Made by a program: the position numbers and the translations under genes | The notes under the pieces: generated by a model | Told to the model about the DNA's origin: nothing | Database searches by the model: none | What the model saw: the letters and a program-made list of their open reading frames with translations, nothing else | Assembly: GCA_902806565.1 (NCBI GenBank) | Contig: CADCXA010000067.1 | Coordinates: 1 to 64,000, forward strand | Direction: 5' to 3' | Origin: Hypoxylon rubiginosum | Taxonomy: Eukaryota > Ascomycota > Sordariomycetes > Xylariales > Hypoxylaceae | DNA length: 64,000 bases | Shown here: positions 28,927 to 41,079 of the stretch, one piece after another | Position numbering within the stretch: the first letter of the stretch is position 1 | Layout of the letters: every line of letters begins with the position of its first letter

Positions 28927-30705
28927 CGATTAGCTGATATTCGAAGGAGGATGCTTTTGGTAATGGACGTCTTCGGCGTAAGACTCCAGCTAGTTAAGCT
29001 AGGAACCCTTTTCAGCTAGATATGTACGAATGCTGATAGTTATCCATGATCTTTACCTGGCCGTGAAGCTTTTTTTACTTAGTTTCCTCACCATTTCTTA
29101 GATGTTGTCCATGCTCCACATACGGCTCTTGCTGAATTGCAATTGCTATTAGTTTAGGTACCGAAATGCTCTCGTTAATTTCCCGAGTCAGATAGCACTC
29201 TATAGGTAGGTAGTCATCACCGCAACCTGGCAACCACCATAAGATTAGAAAGTTATCGATGTGGCTTAAGAGATAGATGTTGGTTTATCTGGTGATATCC
29301 CATATGGGAACGTCTTGTTTTTGACGGTATAATCAGTTTGCAAGAAAGGCGCCAGAATGATAATAAATTGATCCCTCTGAGATCGAATAACTGAATATCT
29401 GCTCTATGACAAGTCACTGAAGAGAACTACTATACCAGCCCCTGTCTCTATTTCTGTGCCACTCTCAATATCATTGGCGAATCTATGAGAAAACAGGAAA
29501 GCCACCCAACCTATAGGCCCATTTCGCTCGTATTATTTTAATGGGATGCCTATCCATACATGTGTGGCAACTCTTAAGTGTGTTCACCGCTATTCATGGT
29601 TGCATCATCCTGCTATTGTTAGTTATAGCTAGGTACCTAGTCTAGAGCGTCATGCAACCGCCTGCTGTGAAACAGTTTCGAGGCAGTTCTCTCGGCTCGG
29701 TTTGCCAATGAACATTTGTGCATACATTAGGTAGGTAGTATATTTAGTTACATTAGCTGCGCCGCTGCAAGATAGACGGTAATTGCGGGGACTGAAATGC
29801 ACTTGATGTTATATGTATTGATACCGGTTTCAATTTTGTACTGTATACATGTTCGAGTAAGGCTGTACCCTGCATGTGACTGTGAGACGCAAGTTGGTTC
29901 CAATTTACCAAAGACTTATCTATAGATGTAACTATAAAGAAGCAACCCTCTGCTACTACCGCCTGTCCCCAACACACCGAAAGTAGCCACCCCCATCGGA
30001 TGATGCCACCACCTATACAGGTAGTCATCACCGAGCTTCATTTCCTCTAACCTATCCATCCATCAACGCCTGATATTAAATTTTGCTTTATTGCAGCGAG
30101 GTTTGTGTAACGTCGTAGTGGAAACGCTTGGCCTCGGCGAGTGGCACACCCGGCTGGGTCTGTCTTTTAGCTGTAGTGAAACAATCTTAAGTCAATCCCC
30201 CGCAAAGCCGAACTCTCGGAGGAAAACCCTGTTCTGTGTTAGCATGTGGTTCGACGGGTTCCTTAGAGTAATACTGCAGCACCCTCGTCGGGCATTTCAC
30301 CTACAGCCTGGCTACAAATGCTACGTGCAGACAACAATGCATGCTTATAAAGGCAGGTAATACAGGAAAATCATACCGATTGTCTCGGGCCCGACGTACG
30401 CCTTTCTCACGCAGGACTTCCTTAGATAGACTACTGATGTTGTACACTATGTACAATAATTGTTCTCATTAGCCGTGTCTCGGGATGTAACGGAACTCCT
30501 ACTTTACGCTAGGATTATACGAAAAATTTTATCTTCCGCCTCTGTGGAGACTACAGAAATAGCACATTGCACTTACGCGCCTTCTCATGGCTTGATAGCA
30601 TGGTAAATTGCGCACTCTATAAGCAAGACAGGTAGCCAGTCTGAATTGGATGCTGCCTCAGCCATCAGCCCATATCCCCTTCTATAGTACGTTGACACTG
30701 CAAAG
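28927..30705. other. Intergenic region, no supported gene
   Basis: About 1.8 kb without a convincing gene. Short open frames (for example 29753-30031 minus and 30091-30360 plus) have no domain or splice continuation. It holds several TAGGTA/TACCTA motifs and a TATAAA-like site near 30347, too far from the next start to assign. Confidence 0.5.
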
Positions 30706-31856
30706 ATGCCCAGCCGGAAAACCATCACCGTGTTTGGCGCAACCGGTGCCCAAGGCGGAGGTGTTGTTTCAACATTCCTGAGTGATCCCGGACTGAACAA
30801 CACCTGGAAGGTCCGAGCTATTACTCGCGACCCTTTCAAGGAATCAGCTAAGAGACTTGCTGAACAAGGAGCTGAGGTGATAGCTGTGAGTTAATCCAAA
30901 TATCTGCAACACCTATCAGAGGAGAATCTAACCTGTGGGACATCTTGAAGGCCGACTTGAACGACAAAGATTCCTTGATCAAAGCCATCAAAGGCTCGTA
31001 CGCCGTGTTTGGTGTTACAAACTATTGGGAAAAGGCAGACGCAGATTTGGAGGTTCAGCAGGGCATGAACCTGGCTGATGCTGTCAAGGTATGTCAATTT
31101 GCTGGCCTGCCACTTCACGGCGGACATATCGAAGGTCCCCGTAGTAACAAAAGCCTTCTAGGAAGCAGAGGTGAAGCATTTTATCTGGAGTTCCTTGTTG
31201 AATATAACAGAGTGTAAGGCCAAGAGAGTTCCATCTTCGGTTACCCAGTGTGTCACTAACCATTACAAATAGTATCAAAGGGCACTCTTCCGAACGTATA
31301 CCACTTTGATAGCAAGGCAAAGGTGGAAGATTACATACGTACCTTGGGGCTGCCAGCAACATTCTTCATGCCTGGGTTTTACATGACCGGAATCCCAGGG
31401 GAAATGTTCAAGGCACAGCCCCCGAACAACGCATGGACGTTCGCATTACCTGCAGCGCCTACCGCTGTGATTCCCGTGTTCCATCCTCGCGACACAGGGA
31501 AATATATAAAAGCAATCGTCTTGAACGCAGAAGAGCTGCTCGGTGAGCGGTTTCCAGCAGCTACAGCTTACATGAGGGCCGATGAGATCGTGGACGGCTT
31601 CGTGAGAGCTTTTCCGACAGCGGGAGCCACAGCTCAGTTCTTTCAGGTACCTGAGGGTATGTTCAGAGGTCTTATGAAGACCCAAGGCTTGCCTGACTAT
31701 GCCATCACAGAGCTGTATGAGAATGTGAAGCTGCTGGAAGAGTTTGGCTATTTTGGAGGGTTGTCACTTGCCCGAACCCATAGTTTGGTTCAGGATTCAT
31801 TGACGACATGGAACAAGTATCTCGCCGAAGCACCAGCATTCAAAGATCTCGAGTAG
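30706..31856 (+). CDS. NmrA-like NAD(P)-binding oxidoreductase
   Basis: Four exons: 30706-30885, 30951-31088, 31162-31213 and 31273-31856, giving 317 aa. Introns are 65, 73 and 59 nt with GTGAGT, GTATGT and GTAAGG donors. The N-terminus has the Rossmann motif TVFGATGAQGGGVV. Typical family segments follow: VRAITRDP, YAVFGVTNYWEK, KHFIWSSLL, LPNVYHFDSKAKVEDYIR and FFMPGFYM. The NmrA/HSCARG family is an atypical SDR group that binds NADP and acts as a redox sensor or as a reductase in metabolite clusters; the classic catalytic tyrosine is usually not used. It lies about 530 bp before a P450 in the same direction, so a role in the same pathway is possible but unproven. Confidence 0.85.
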
Positions 31857-31902
31857 TTCAAAAGGTCACCTTGTCAGAAAGAAGTAGCTAGGTAGTAGAT
31901 GC

Positions 31903-31926
31903 GTAGGTAGGTAGGTAGGTAGGTAG
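31903..31926. repeat. (TAGG)n microsatellite
   Basis: About six perfect copies of the 4-base unit TAGG/GTAG just after the NmrA-like gene. Confidence 0.9.
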
Positions 31927-32177
31927 TGGTTTACCAACAAGAAATACTGGAATTTATTATGTACCTAGCCTACAACCAATTTTGATTATAACAATTACGA
32001 ACCTCATAAAGGCCAATATTATGTGCTTTCAATTTTCGTCCATGCAGATTTCACTTCTGCTAAAAAGTGTCAGCTTTTTTCAATGAGGAAGTGACTAAAG
32101 CTACCTTCCGTGAAGCTCGAGAGGTGGCACACACGGGGATAATAGGAGAGGATACCAACTGGGCAAGGAGGGTAAAA

Positions 32178-32206
32178 GGGGGGGGGGGGGGGGGGGGGGG
32201 GGGGGG
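32178..32206. repeat. 29-bp G homopolymer
   Basis: An uninterrupted run of 29 G on the plus strand, 178 bp before the start codon of the plus-strand P450. It may form a G-quadruplex in the promoter; its length in an assembly is uncertain. Confidence 0.95.
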
Positions 32207-32274
32207 TGACAGCGGACCAGGAGTGGGGCTTGGGTACCAATTGGAAGGCCACCTTATATACCACTTAGAATATC

Positions 32275-32284
32275 TATATAAATA
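32275..32284 (+). promoter_or_regulatory. TATA-like box of the plus-strand P450
   Basis: TATATAAATA lies 100 bp before ATG 32384 and is followed by a pyrimidine-rich leader, a normal fungal core-promoter arrangement. Confidence 0.45.
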
Positions 32285-32383
32285 TCGCTTCTCCCGCCTG
32301 GGCAGTCCATCGTCTCGTCAGATTTTGCTCACTTCAACTCTATCACACTTACATCTCTGGACCACTCATTCTATATCTATATA

Positions 32384-34335
32384 ATGGCTCGCTATTATCT
32401 GCTAGTTTTCGTTGTCTTACTAGGAAGCTTATGGCTAATTGTTCGTCGCTTCAGCAGACTAGGCTTACGGCCTAAGGACTACCCCCCTGGCCCTCCAACC
32501 TTTCCCCTAGTTGGAAACCTTTTCCAGATGCCCAAGGCGAAAGCTCACAAACAGTTCGAGAAGTGGGGAAAAGAGTACGGGCCGATATACTCGCTTATCC
32601 TAGGCGGCTCAAAAACAGTCATCGTAATTTCATCGGAGCACATCATGAGAGACCTTCTTGACAAGAGGGGCGCAATATACTCTTCGAGGCCAGACTCGTA
32701 CATTTCTCACGATGTTCTCAGCGGCGGCCTTCGCGTGGTGTTCATGGTACGATGCTCGCACATACCTGCTTCCTGTATATGGATAGAATCGTGACCCTTT
32801 TCTATCTGCTAACGATCACTCACGAGTAGAAATACAACGAGTCTCTGAAGCTTGCACGAAAACTTGCACGGAAAGTGCTTGACGACAACATCATACGGAC
32901 TACCTTCTTGGCCTATCAGGACCTTGAAAGTAAGGCTATGCTTCTTGGGCTTCTAGAGGAGCCAGAATTGTTCATCAACCATCTACAAAGGTTTACGACA
33001 TCATTCACTACTCAAATGACCTTTGGATATCGGACTCCCGGAGCAGATGACCCGTTCATGCAGAAGCTATTTCATGTGCGTCTCAAGATTGATGATGGGG
33101 CTGAGTTGTGCTAATATCCCATCTAGCATTTAGAGAGCTTCTCTAAACTATCGAGTTCGCAGGTAAGAGATTACCCTGTCAACATCTTTATTTCCCCTCT
33201 CGTGATGCAAAACAACATAACACGGGGACCTAGGTAGGCAGCTACTGACTAGTGTACATCTTAGGCAGCAAATTTGTTCAATATCTTCCCTATATTGAGG
33301 CGTGTACCGGATATCCTGATGCCGATAAAAAGACAAGCAAGGAAATTACATATCGAAGAGCGCAAGTTATTTGTTGGGAAATATGAAGAGGTAAAAAGGC
33401 AGATGCGCGAAGGGACCTCAAAGGTGAGAAATCTATCATGAGAATATCAAGGCATAAGCTAATCGCTAAGTTGTAGCCATGCGCCTCCGCCATGTTTGCG
33501 GAGGTCCAAGAGAAAGAAGGGGTCCCTAATGATCTTATGGCATACTTCTCCGGCTCACTCCTCCAGGCAGGGTCGGAAACGACGATGGCTACGCTTCTAG
33601 GTTTTGTCCAGGCGATGGTAATCTTTCCGGATGTTGCTAGAGCTGGACAAGCAGAGATAGATCGTGTGTGCGGCGGCCGTGTTCCATGTTTGTCTGATTG
33701 GCAAAATTTACGCTATATCCGGGGCTGCATGAAAGAAAGCCTACGTTGGATGCCTACAACAATTCTTGGTGTACCCCATAGCGTTGACGTGGAAGATCAT
33801 TACATGGGATACAGGATTCCGAAGGACGCAACCATAATGTACAACGTGTGGTAAGTTTCAGCCGTATCATCGTACGTTCAGATGTGTTATTTCTGACTTG
33901 GTCCCAAGGGCGATTCACAATGACCCCAACCGATACCCCAACCCACGCAAGTTTGATCCCACAAGATGGGCGAATGATAACCAGAGTTCCTATGAATCTG
34001 CGCGAAATCCGGATGTGACACAGCGTGATCACTATTCTTTCGGTGTGGGACGGCGTATGTGCCTTGCCATGAACCTGGTAGATCAGTCCTTGTTTTTGGC
34101 TATCTCGCGTCTGCTCTGGGCCTTTGACTTCAATCGAGCTATTGACCAGAAGACGAAGGAAGAGATCATCCCGGACATGGAAGACTTAGCGAGCGGCCTC
34201 TTCACAATGCCGAACCCCTTCAGGGCGAGAATTGTACCGAGAGACCAGAGCAGAATCGACCGCATCCGTCAGGACTGGCTCCAGGCCTCGGAGGAGCTGC
34301 TAGATCAGGATATGCAGTGGAGGGAGGTTCCCTGA
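32384..34335 (+). CDS. Cytochrome P450 monooxygenase (OrdA-like group)
   Basis: Six exons: 32384-32746, 32830-33075, 33127-33162, 33265-33423, 33477-33850 and 33909-34335, giving 534 aa. Residues ~4-22 form a membrane anchor, followed by the proline hinge DYPPGPPTFPLVGN. The oxygen-binding I-helix motif AGSETT starts at ~299. The K-helix ExxR is E355 to R358. The haem loop FGVGRRMCLAM carries the haem-ligand Cys444. In most P450s the residue two after this Cys is Gly; here it is Ala. The sequence style (GGLRVVFMKYNES, IHNDPNRYPNPRKFDPTRW) resembles fungal multicopy P450s annotated as O-methylsterigmatocystin-oxidoreductase-like. It likely hydroxylates or oxidises the cluster product at the ER membrane; the substrate is unknown. 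Confidence 0.88.
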
Positions 34336-34999
34336 GACAACGAGGGGGCTGAGCAGGTTATCGCCCACCTATCAGTGAGCGATACAGACCGTTCATAAAT
34401 GGTCAAAACGCAAAGACAAGGCACAGTCGAGTGTTGGCGGAGAACGTGTACGACCAAGTATTGAAGTTTTCCCAGGGACGTGTGCGTTATCTTCTGGTGT
34501 GTATCTCATTTGTAGCTCGGAGGAGACTGTACTTCTTCTGCAGGGTAATATATGCGGCGCGAGTAAACGCAAGTGACCAGATCCTAGCAGACCCAGGTTT
34601 TAATAGGAAACCTTACCGCCCAACATGCAGTTGTAACCCCTCCTTTTTATATGTAACGTGGAGGCCGGCGGGCTCATTCGAAGTGACACTGCAGCAAATA
34701 TGTTCAGAATCCTGATATCCACATTTCAAAGCAATTCTACGTCAAGGTCTACAAACATAGCCTACCTAGGTACTGACGTGAGGGTTTTTAGAGCTGAGGA
34801 AAATAATTTCTCAATGTTACTTAGAAAAATGTAAAATTAATGGTGCAAAATTATTGATGGAAGAATGCAGAACTATCTACCTATGTAGTTTTAACAGTAC
34901 AACGAGGGTTTATAAATATTCGTTGAAAATAAGCTATGAGACGATTTGTAAGATGAGAGTATTCAAACAATTTAGTTTCTCATTCCAAATGGCATCCAG
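34336..34999. other. Convergent intergenic region between the two P450s
   Basis: The two P450 genes converge on this 660-bp gap. No gene is supported; the open frame at 34431-34715 shows no domain. The segment probably holds both transcription ends. Confidence 0.5.
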
Positions 35000-36828
35000 C
35001 TAGGAGGTCACTTCAAATCCCCTCCACTCCTTCTCACGCGGATGGAATACCAGGAAAGGTCCATCATGCCTCGTAGTGAATATGTCCTCCAACTGGAACT
35101 CGCCCGGTCTCCCTCTGCCAGCAGGACCATCTGTCTTTCCGCCCCCAACCTCGCCAATATCACCTTTTGCCGCTTCGAAATCAAAGTACCACATAGTCTT
35201 AGCCAGCACGATGCTTATTTCTGCGTAGGCTAAAGGCTTGCCCGCACAAGAGCGGGACCCAACTGAGAAGACGGCAAATGCATCATACATGCGTTTGGCC
35301 GCTGCTCGTTGCTCTGACGAAACGCCAGATTCCAGCCAGCGATCGGGCTTGAAGGCATACGAGTCGGGGAAATACTCCTCATTGTGGTGTATTGCGTAGG
35401 AACTAACGCCGAAAAGCGTGCCTGGCGGAATAACATGACCATCGATTATTAGGGGTGAGTCGTCGTCGGGGTCTTGCTTTCGCCACAGAGTCCCAGGGAC
35501 CGGAGGTGACAGGCGCATCGACTCGTCGATGCATGCACGGAGGTAGCGGCAGCGAGCGAGCTGGGGGCCGCTCTTGATGTCGTGACCACTCTCGAAAGTG
35601 GTGCGGATTTCTTGGGCGAGCTTCTGGTAGCAATGCGGGTTGCGGGAAAGGTAGAAGAAGGCAGCGCTGATGGCCGTTGCGGTAGTGTCCGACCCTGCAA
35701 ATCAAATCACAATGAGCAGAGCGATTCAAAGTGAGATGGTGACTCAGTACTAACCAGCAACAATGAGAAAGTTGGCCTCCCACCAAAGCTCTCCCTTTCG
35801 AACACTTCCGCCGTCTTCCGCGGTCAGTTCGGTGATGAAGGAATAAAAGTCACGCTCGCCGCCGGCGCCCTGGCCGACACGAGTCTTGATCATCTTCTCT
35901 AGGAGGCGCAGGTACTTCTCCCGCGCCTCGAAGAATACCCAGTCGAAGATCTTATCGACATACAGCTTGGACAGGAAGAACAGGTGGTGCCAGATATTGC
36001 CCCGGTAGAGCCCGAATCCCAGCGCCTTTAGGACGAAGCGGTTGGTTTCGCTCGTCTGGGTTTCGAGGGGGTAGCCGAAGCTAAGCTTAGCTACTATATC
36101 CAAAGTAAGATACCTTGCTTTATCCGTCATGTTGACGGGCTGGGCACTTTGCGCGGCATCCTTCAGAAGCTTGAGGTAGATGTCGATGTGTTTTATGAGG
36201 GAAGGCTCGAAAGATTTTGTCGCACGCTCGGTCAGGGCTGCGCCGACCATTCTGCGCTTGACTCTGTGAAGCTCTTTATTGCGTGATGTAAAAACATTGT
36301 CCACATTGTTTCGTACTGCAGACCCGTAGGTGTGGGACTTAGAGACTCGTTCATTTTGGTAGATGTCTCTTCGACTTAGTATATTTCTAGAGTAATGAAG
36401 GGAAGGGGAGTCAAGAAAGCCCACCTCGTAACGCCGTAATGGTGTTAAAAACCAACCTATTCGGCGCTAGCCTAACAACAGATCCTATCAAGTCACAATC
36501 AATAACACACTTGCGCAGGTAATCTGGAGGATGGTATTTACCATATTTATCGTGGTTTTGCAGTATCTTCAAGTGAAGATTCTTTTGGAAGGCATGAGAC
36601 CCAGAGTACCAATCTGTCAACTTAGCAAAAAAAGGCCCGGGATAGCTTCTGAGCGGATGGAGAACAATCATGTATCCGGCATAAATAAGATACTGTCCAA
36701 CCACAATTAGCAATCTATCTGTTGTGAAGAACCATGTCTATAAACAATGATAGGCGTCGCGGTACCAGCGAAATCAGACCAGCAACGGCAGGAGCCGCAT
36801 AGGAATTTGCAAAATCAACGTGCGCCAT
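35000..36828 (-). CDS. Cytochrome P450 monooxygenase (CYP65/isotrichodermin C-15 hydroxylase-like)
   Basis: Minus-strand exons: 36828-36780, 36718-36542, 36484-36425, 36366-35755 and 35694-35000, giving 530 aa. Splicing restores typical segments: HDKYGSVVRLAPNRLVF across intron 2 and ALRDIYQNERVSKS across intron 3. A membrane-anchor helix precedes HPLRSYPGPF. The I-helix is LIVAGSDTTATA, the K-helix is DESMR, and the haem loop FSVGSRSCAGKPLA carries Cys449. The start ATG 36828 has a good context (CCAAAATGG). Exon 1 and its splice are the least certain part. Sequence style matches the CYP65-type P450s common in trichothecene and polyketide clusters. Likely a tailoring oxygenase of the neighbouring pathway; the substrate is not predictable. 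Confidence 0.85.
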
Positions 36829-37489
36829 TTTGGCAGTAAGTGTTGAGATTTGAATAAGGAAGAAGTCTTTGGAGTAGAGGCCGGTCAAGAGTGTTGGGGG
36901 ATAGCGAAACAAACAAAGAAAGGCGGCTCTCCAGATGGTTCTGTAAGCAAAGAGAGTCTCATTGCCTAATTGCCTAGGCTATCTATAGAATAAATGTTAC
37001 CTTTAGTCTCACAGAAATGGACCCGAGACATCGCAACCCACCCTCCAAGGATCATTCAATGCATTAATATATAACAACCAATAAGAGAATTTCCTGTGGT
37101 CGCACAGCAGGGGGCGCTTGGAGTAGCTGCCTCAAACTTCCGCCAACTACTCATTTTTTTACCTTGTGGACTTCCTATTGGCAGATACTGCAGTTAGGGG
37201 TATCGGAGCCAAGAAAAATAAATTGAACGGGTTTTTTTCAGCTCTTCCTCTGTTTGAATCGACTTGCCCATCAAGCTATGCGGCGCAGTGTATGCTCAGG
37301 CACCTTCGGATGACTAGGATGATAACAACCTTAGTCAATATGACGCTGGAAGTTGGGCAAGTCAGTCCAGTAGGCAAGGCTCCTGCTCTGATATTAATCC
37401 AAGTTATTGCCACCTTCTCCTTACTTCAGAGCAGCCTTAGCGTATTGACCATCGCAAACTACTTTCTCTTACTATAGCGTCTAAGAGCC

Positions 37490-39021
37490 ATGGATGCCCA
37501 AAGCCCCCCCAACAAGAATGCTATGGGCTATGCTGTTATTACCCTCTGTCTCGTTATTTCTACTATTGCTGTCTTACTCCGAATTTATGCAAGATTCGTA
37601 ATTCTCCGCAAGCCTTTTCTTGGAGATTGTAAGTGCTGTCATCGCTTAGCCCTGGCGCACTATGGTGGATTACTGACCGAGACAATAGATCTACTCATCG
37701 CGGGATATGTGTGTTATTCAAGCGTTTGTTTGCATTGCTTGCATCGTACTGATAAAGCTATGACAGGCGGTTTGGACGACTTGTTGTGCCTTGGGCTACA
37801 ACCTAGGTAAAAATCCAGGGCTATTCGTGCATGCGTGGGAGCTTCCCCCAAATCCAGTGCTATTGATCCCCTTTCTCCGCGTAAGAAACCTAGCCAACGC
37901 AAACACGATCATGGCTGACCATGAGAACCTAGACCGTCAAGCTTTTGAGCATGCTTCTTAGCGTCTACATAACCCTCTTTAAGTCTGCTATCTTACTCGA
38001 GTGGCTTCGAATATTCGTCCCCCCTGGTACTCGGAACATCGTCTTCTGGTCTTGTCACTTGCTTCTGTGGGCAAATATAATCTTCTACGTAACTGTGGAG
38101 ATAATGGAAGGCGTAGCGTGCACTCCTTTTGAATTCAGGTTCGCTAATTATCTATCCTCGCCATTTTACCCCTTTATTCTATACCTATACACATATGCAT
38201 CGCAGCTAACTAGGTGGCATGACAGTTGGGATAAGACGATCCCTGGTGGCCATTGTAATATCTTTGAATCTGCTTGGCTTGGGGTTGTCACCTCTGGGGC
38301 AAACCTGGTGACTGACTTGATCATCCTGATCATCCCCCAGAAGGTCATATGGGGACTGAACATGTCCTTAGCTAAGAAGATTGGTGTATCCATCGTTTTT
38401 GCTATCGGTCTGGTTGGAATCATCGCGGCCGTCGTCCGAACCTACTATATTGTCAATGAGTCAACCGAGTACGAAACCGACTTCACGGTATGGGAATCCA
38501 ATTACCCAGTAGGCGTTACAATACTAACGGCATGAAAACTACAGTATGCCTTCTCCTCGGTGATGGTTTCATGCCTTGCCGAGGGCGCTTGCATCATCCT
38601 TATCATGTGCGCCCCTTGCACGCCAAAGGCCGTCGCAGCACTGCCCAGCACTTTCTCCAACATGAGATCCTGGGTAGACTCCTCGGTCGAGTGGCTACGT
38701 GGAACTAGAAGATCCGATATCAGCACATCATCTTCGGAACGACCACACATGGGGGCATTCGGTTTGTCAAAGGGAGGGAACTCGTACTCCAACATCGACG
38801 AAGCGCCCTTAGTGCCAATCCCCAAGGCACAAACTGCTTACCCAGCTCCACCGAGCAACGAGCAACAGCCTCAAACTTACAGCTCGGTTGATACGAATAA
38901 GTGGGGTACTATCGTCAAACAGACACAGTTTGATAGTGCCAGCAGCGAAGGTCACGAATCCAATGTAGCGAAAGACCACTTCGAGCGCCAGCACCCGTGG
39001 GCCAAAACCACCGTTGGTTAG
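37490..39021 (+). CDS. Fungal rhodopsin-like integral membrane protein
   Basis: Six exons: 37490-37628, 37689-37723, 37767-37880, 37942-38138, 38214-38487 and 38545-39021, giving 411 aa. About seven hydrophobic helices are seen, for example AVITLCLVISTIAVLLRIYA, ITLFKSAILLEWLRIF, VIWGLNMSLAKKIGVSIVFA and YAFSSVMVSCLAEGACIILI. The R-I-Y-A end of helix 1 and the TDLIILIIPQKVIWGLNM motif are typical of the fungal rhodopsin domain family (not retinal opsins; distant from PTH11 receptors). A soluble serine-rich tail of ~140 residues follows. The exon 2/3 junction uses a 43-nt intron with a good branch site. Intron 4 (38139-38213) is in frame, so an unspliced form is possible. Function unknown; probably sensory or membrane-scaffold, not biosynthetic. 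Confidence 0.8.
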
Positions 39022-40258
39022 GGCAACTTTGATTATCTAGGCCGATTGTTATTTACTTTCATACACGAGGAGGCATCTTATCAATCAGGTCTTGTATAAG
39101 TTACGCACAACCTAGCGAGGCTACAATGACAACGAAGTGTATACTATGATGATACAGAGGATATTGGATACTGGGCTCCACCTAGGTATTTCATTCAGAC
39201 TTGTAAAATTATTTTGATATCTTGTACTTCGAAATTTCAGAGCACCTGAGTTTTACCCCTTAATCTCGAGAGGGGACTAAAATGTTGCAACGCCGCGTTC
39301 ACTGCTTCTGAGCAATGAGTGATCGTCCTAACCTGATGATTTTGCCACCCACGTAACGACAGCGGATCTTCAACCGCCACGGCCGCCTCGTTTTGCCCGG
39401 GGTGAGCTACTACGCCGCACTAATGCAGCCTTGTGGGCCGCGGGAAGCTGCATATTAGGGCGGGGTAGGTACTCTAGTTCAACCTCCCTGCCTCCCACCT
39501 CCTCGCGGCGCAGGATCATGGATCCAGGACTACCTATCCGACGTGGCAGCGATACTACTCCACCGGGTAGGTGTTAGAAGCCACCTTTGTCTTGGCGTAG
39601 CTTGTAGAGCCGCATGATGGGTCATTTATTGGTTGCCTTGCTCTGAATCGAAACACCATCGCATATTGATTATGGCGGTGAGCATTCAGGTAGCATAGGC
39701 GCTTCTCCCGAGAAGATACGAGGCAGCGATATAGTTGGATCCTCCGCTACCAACTGAGAAATAATGCACTCCAAATTGCCAGGGCCAAGATACGTCAGGT
39801 TAGACGGGTACTTGATGCGCAAGTTACCAGTACTTCTATGTACTTTACAAAGGCTGTACAATGCCTCGGTATGTGGCGTGCGACATATGCAGACCCCACC
39901 ACGGTCTGGCCGTTTAGAAAGCTCAATCCCGACGTCGCATCAAAGAGCCGACGCGCCAAAAAGCTGCATATAACATCGACCACCCTACGACGGTATTGAC
40001 GAGTAGTTGCCTGCCTTTTTGAGTATTCCAATGCAACTTCGTAATCTAAGACGATATGTCACTTACATTCAGGTCACCCTACTGGTATCATTATCAAACT
40101 GTAGCCTTACAAGTCTTGGCGGCAAGAATACTGAATACATAAGATAACGCATGTAACCTACCTAATCTACCTAGTTAGATCCTTCTTGTGTAACTATAGC
40201 AGTGTAGGCGGATGGATTGTCTGACTCGTCACACCAATACAGGCGAGCAGACGGACAA
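39022..40258. other. Intergenic region, no supported gene
   Basis: No gene recognised; open frames at 39670-40031 are short and without domains. GC-richer patches near 39340-39560 carry no feature I can name. Confidence 0.5.
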
Positions 40259-40745
40259 AACTAGGGATCGTGATGGGTAAACCACAGGTACCCACCAAGA
40301 ACCATGGTTTTTAAAAAAGAACCGATAGGTACCCACGACTTTTTTTCCAGAACCGTGGGTAGCCCATGGTTCTTTTCAAAGATCTATAGGCAACCCATGG
40401 TTCTTTAGATTAGCATAATTCGATTAGCACACTTTTTCAACTTTATATCTAAGCATCTAAATACAAAATTAAGCATCCAAATACAAGATTAAGCATCTAA
40501 ATACCAAATCAAATATGATACCTAATCTAGAAAGCTTAAATAACTGAAAAAAAGCTTATTGAATTTTATGATATATTTGATTTTAAGATATTTGCCTTCA
40601 GATGAGTACCCATGGATCTTTTAGAAAGAACCATCAAAAAGGAACTAACCTATGGAACCATAGGTAACCCATGGATATTCTAAAAGAACCATGGGCGGCC
40701 CACGGTTCCGTGGATCGTGGGTCGTGGTTCTTTTTCACGAAGCCT
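40259..40745. mobile_element. Fold-back (MITE-like) element
   Basis: Multiple copies of the palindromic core ACCCATGGTTCTTT and its complement AAAGAACCATGGGT are arranged as inverted arms around an AT-rich centre. The clearest pair is 40349-40376 against 40682-40709 (complementary at about 25 of 28 bases). Weaker matches extend the arms to about 40312 and 40740. No ORF lies inside. This is the structure of a non-autonomous fold-back transposon; no target-site duplication was identified, so the ends are approximate. Confidence 0.6.
40451..40510. repeat. Three tandem copies of a 20-bp unit
   Basis: AAGCATCTAAATACAAAATT at 40451-40470 is repeated with a few changes at 40471-40490 and 40491-40510, in the centre of the fold-back element. 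Confidence 0.85.
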
Positions 40746-41079
40746 AGACAAAACCGGTTTCCACCAGAAACACAAATCGACCCATGAATTGCTGCAATCT
40801 CATGATGTATTGTCGAACCATATAAAAGAAATTAGTTAGTAAGCGGAGCAAGATGTACATACATAGGTGTACAATAAGATATTCGCTAATATATGTAAAG
40901 CATCCTGCGAGGTCAAAAGTCATGAACTGATCTAAGCTCAAACTTGAGATAGGTCCCTGACGTATGTTTGTAATTAGATAGAAAATGAGAGGTAGACTAC
41001 AGGAATGAATCAAGCCACCATGCCCCCAGCATGTGCTTCTAAGCTGAAGGGTTAAAGAAACATCCTATGCTGGATGACT

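Noticed and set aside
30091..30360. 89-codon open frame upstream of the NmrA-like gene
   Set aside because: No family resemblance and no connection by splicing to the next gene.
31089..31161. Stops inside the NmrA-like gene suggesting a pseudogene
   Set aside because: They fall in a normal intron with GTATGT and CTAG ends; the spliced frame is intact.
34431..34715. 94-codon open frame between the convergent P450s
   Set aside because: No domain; lies in a terminator-like gap.
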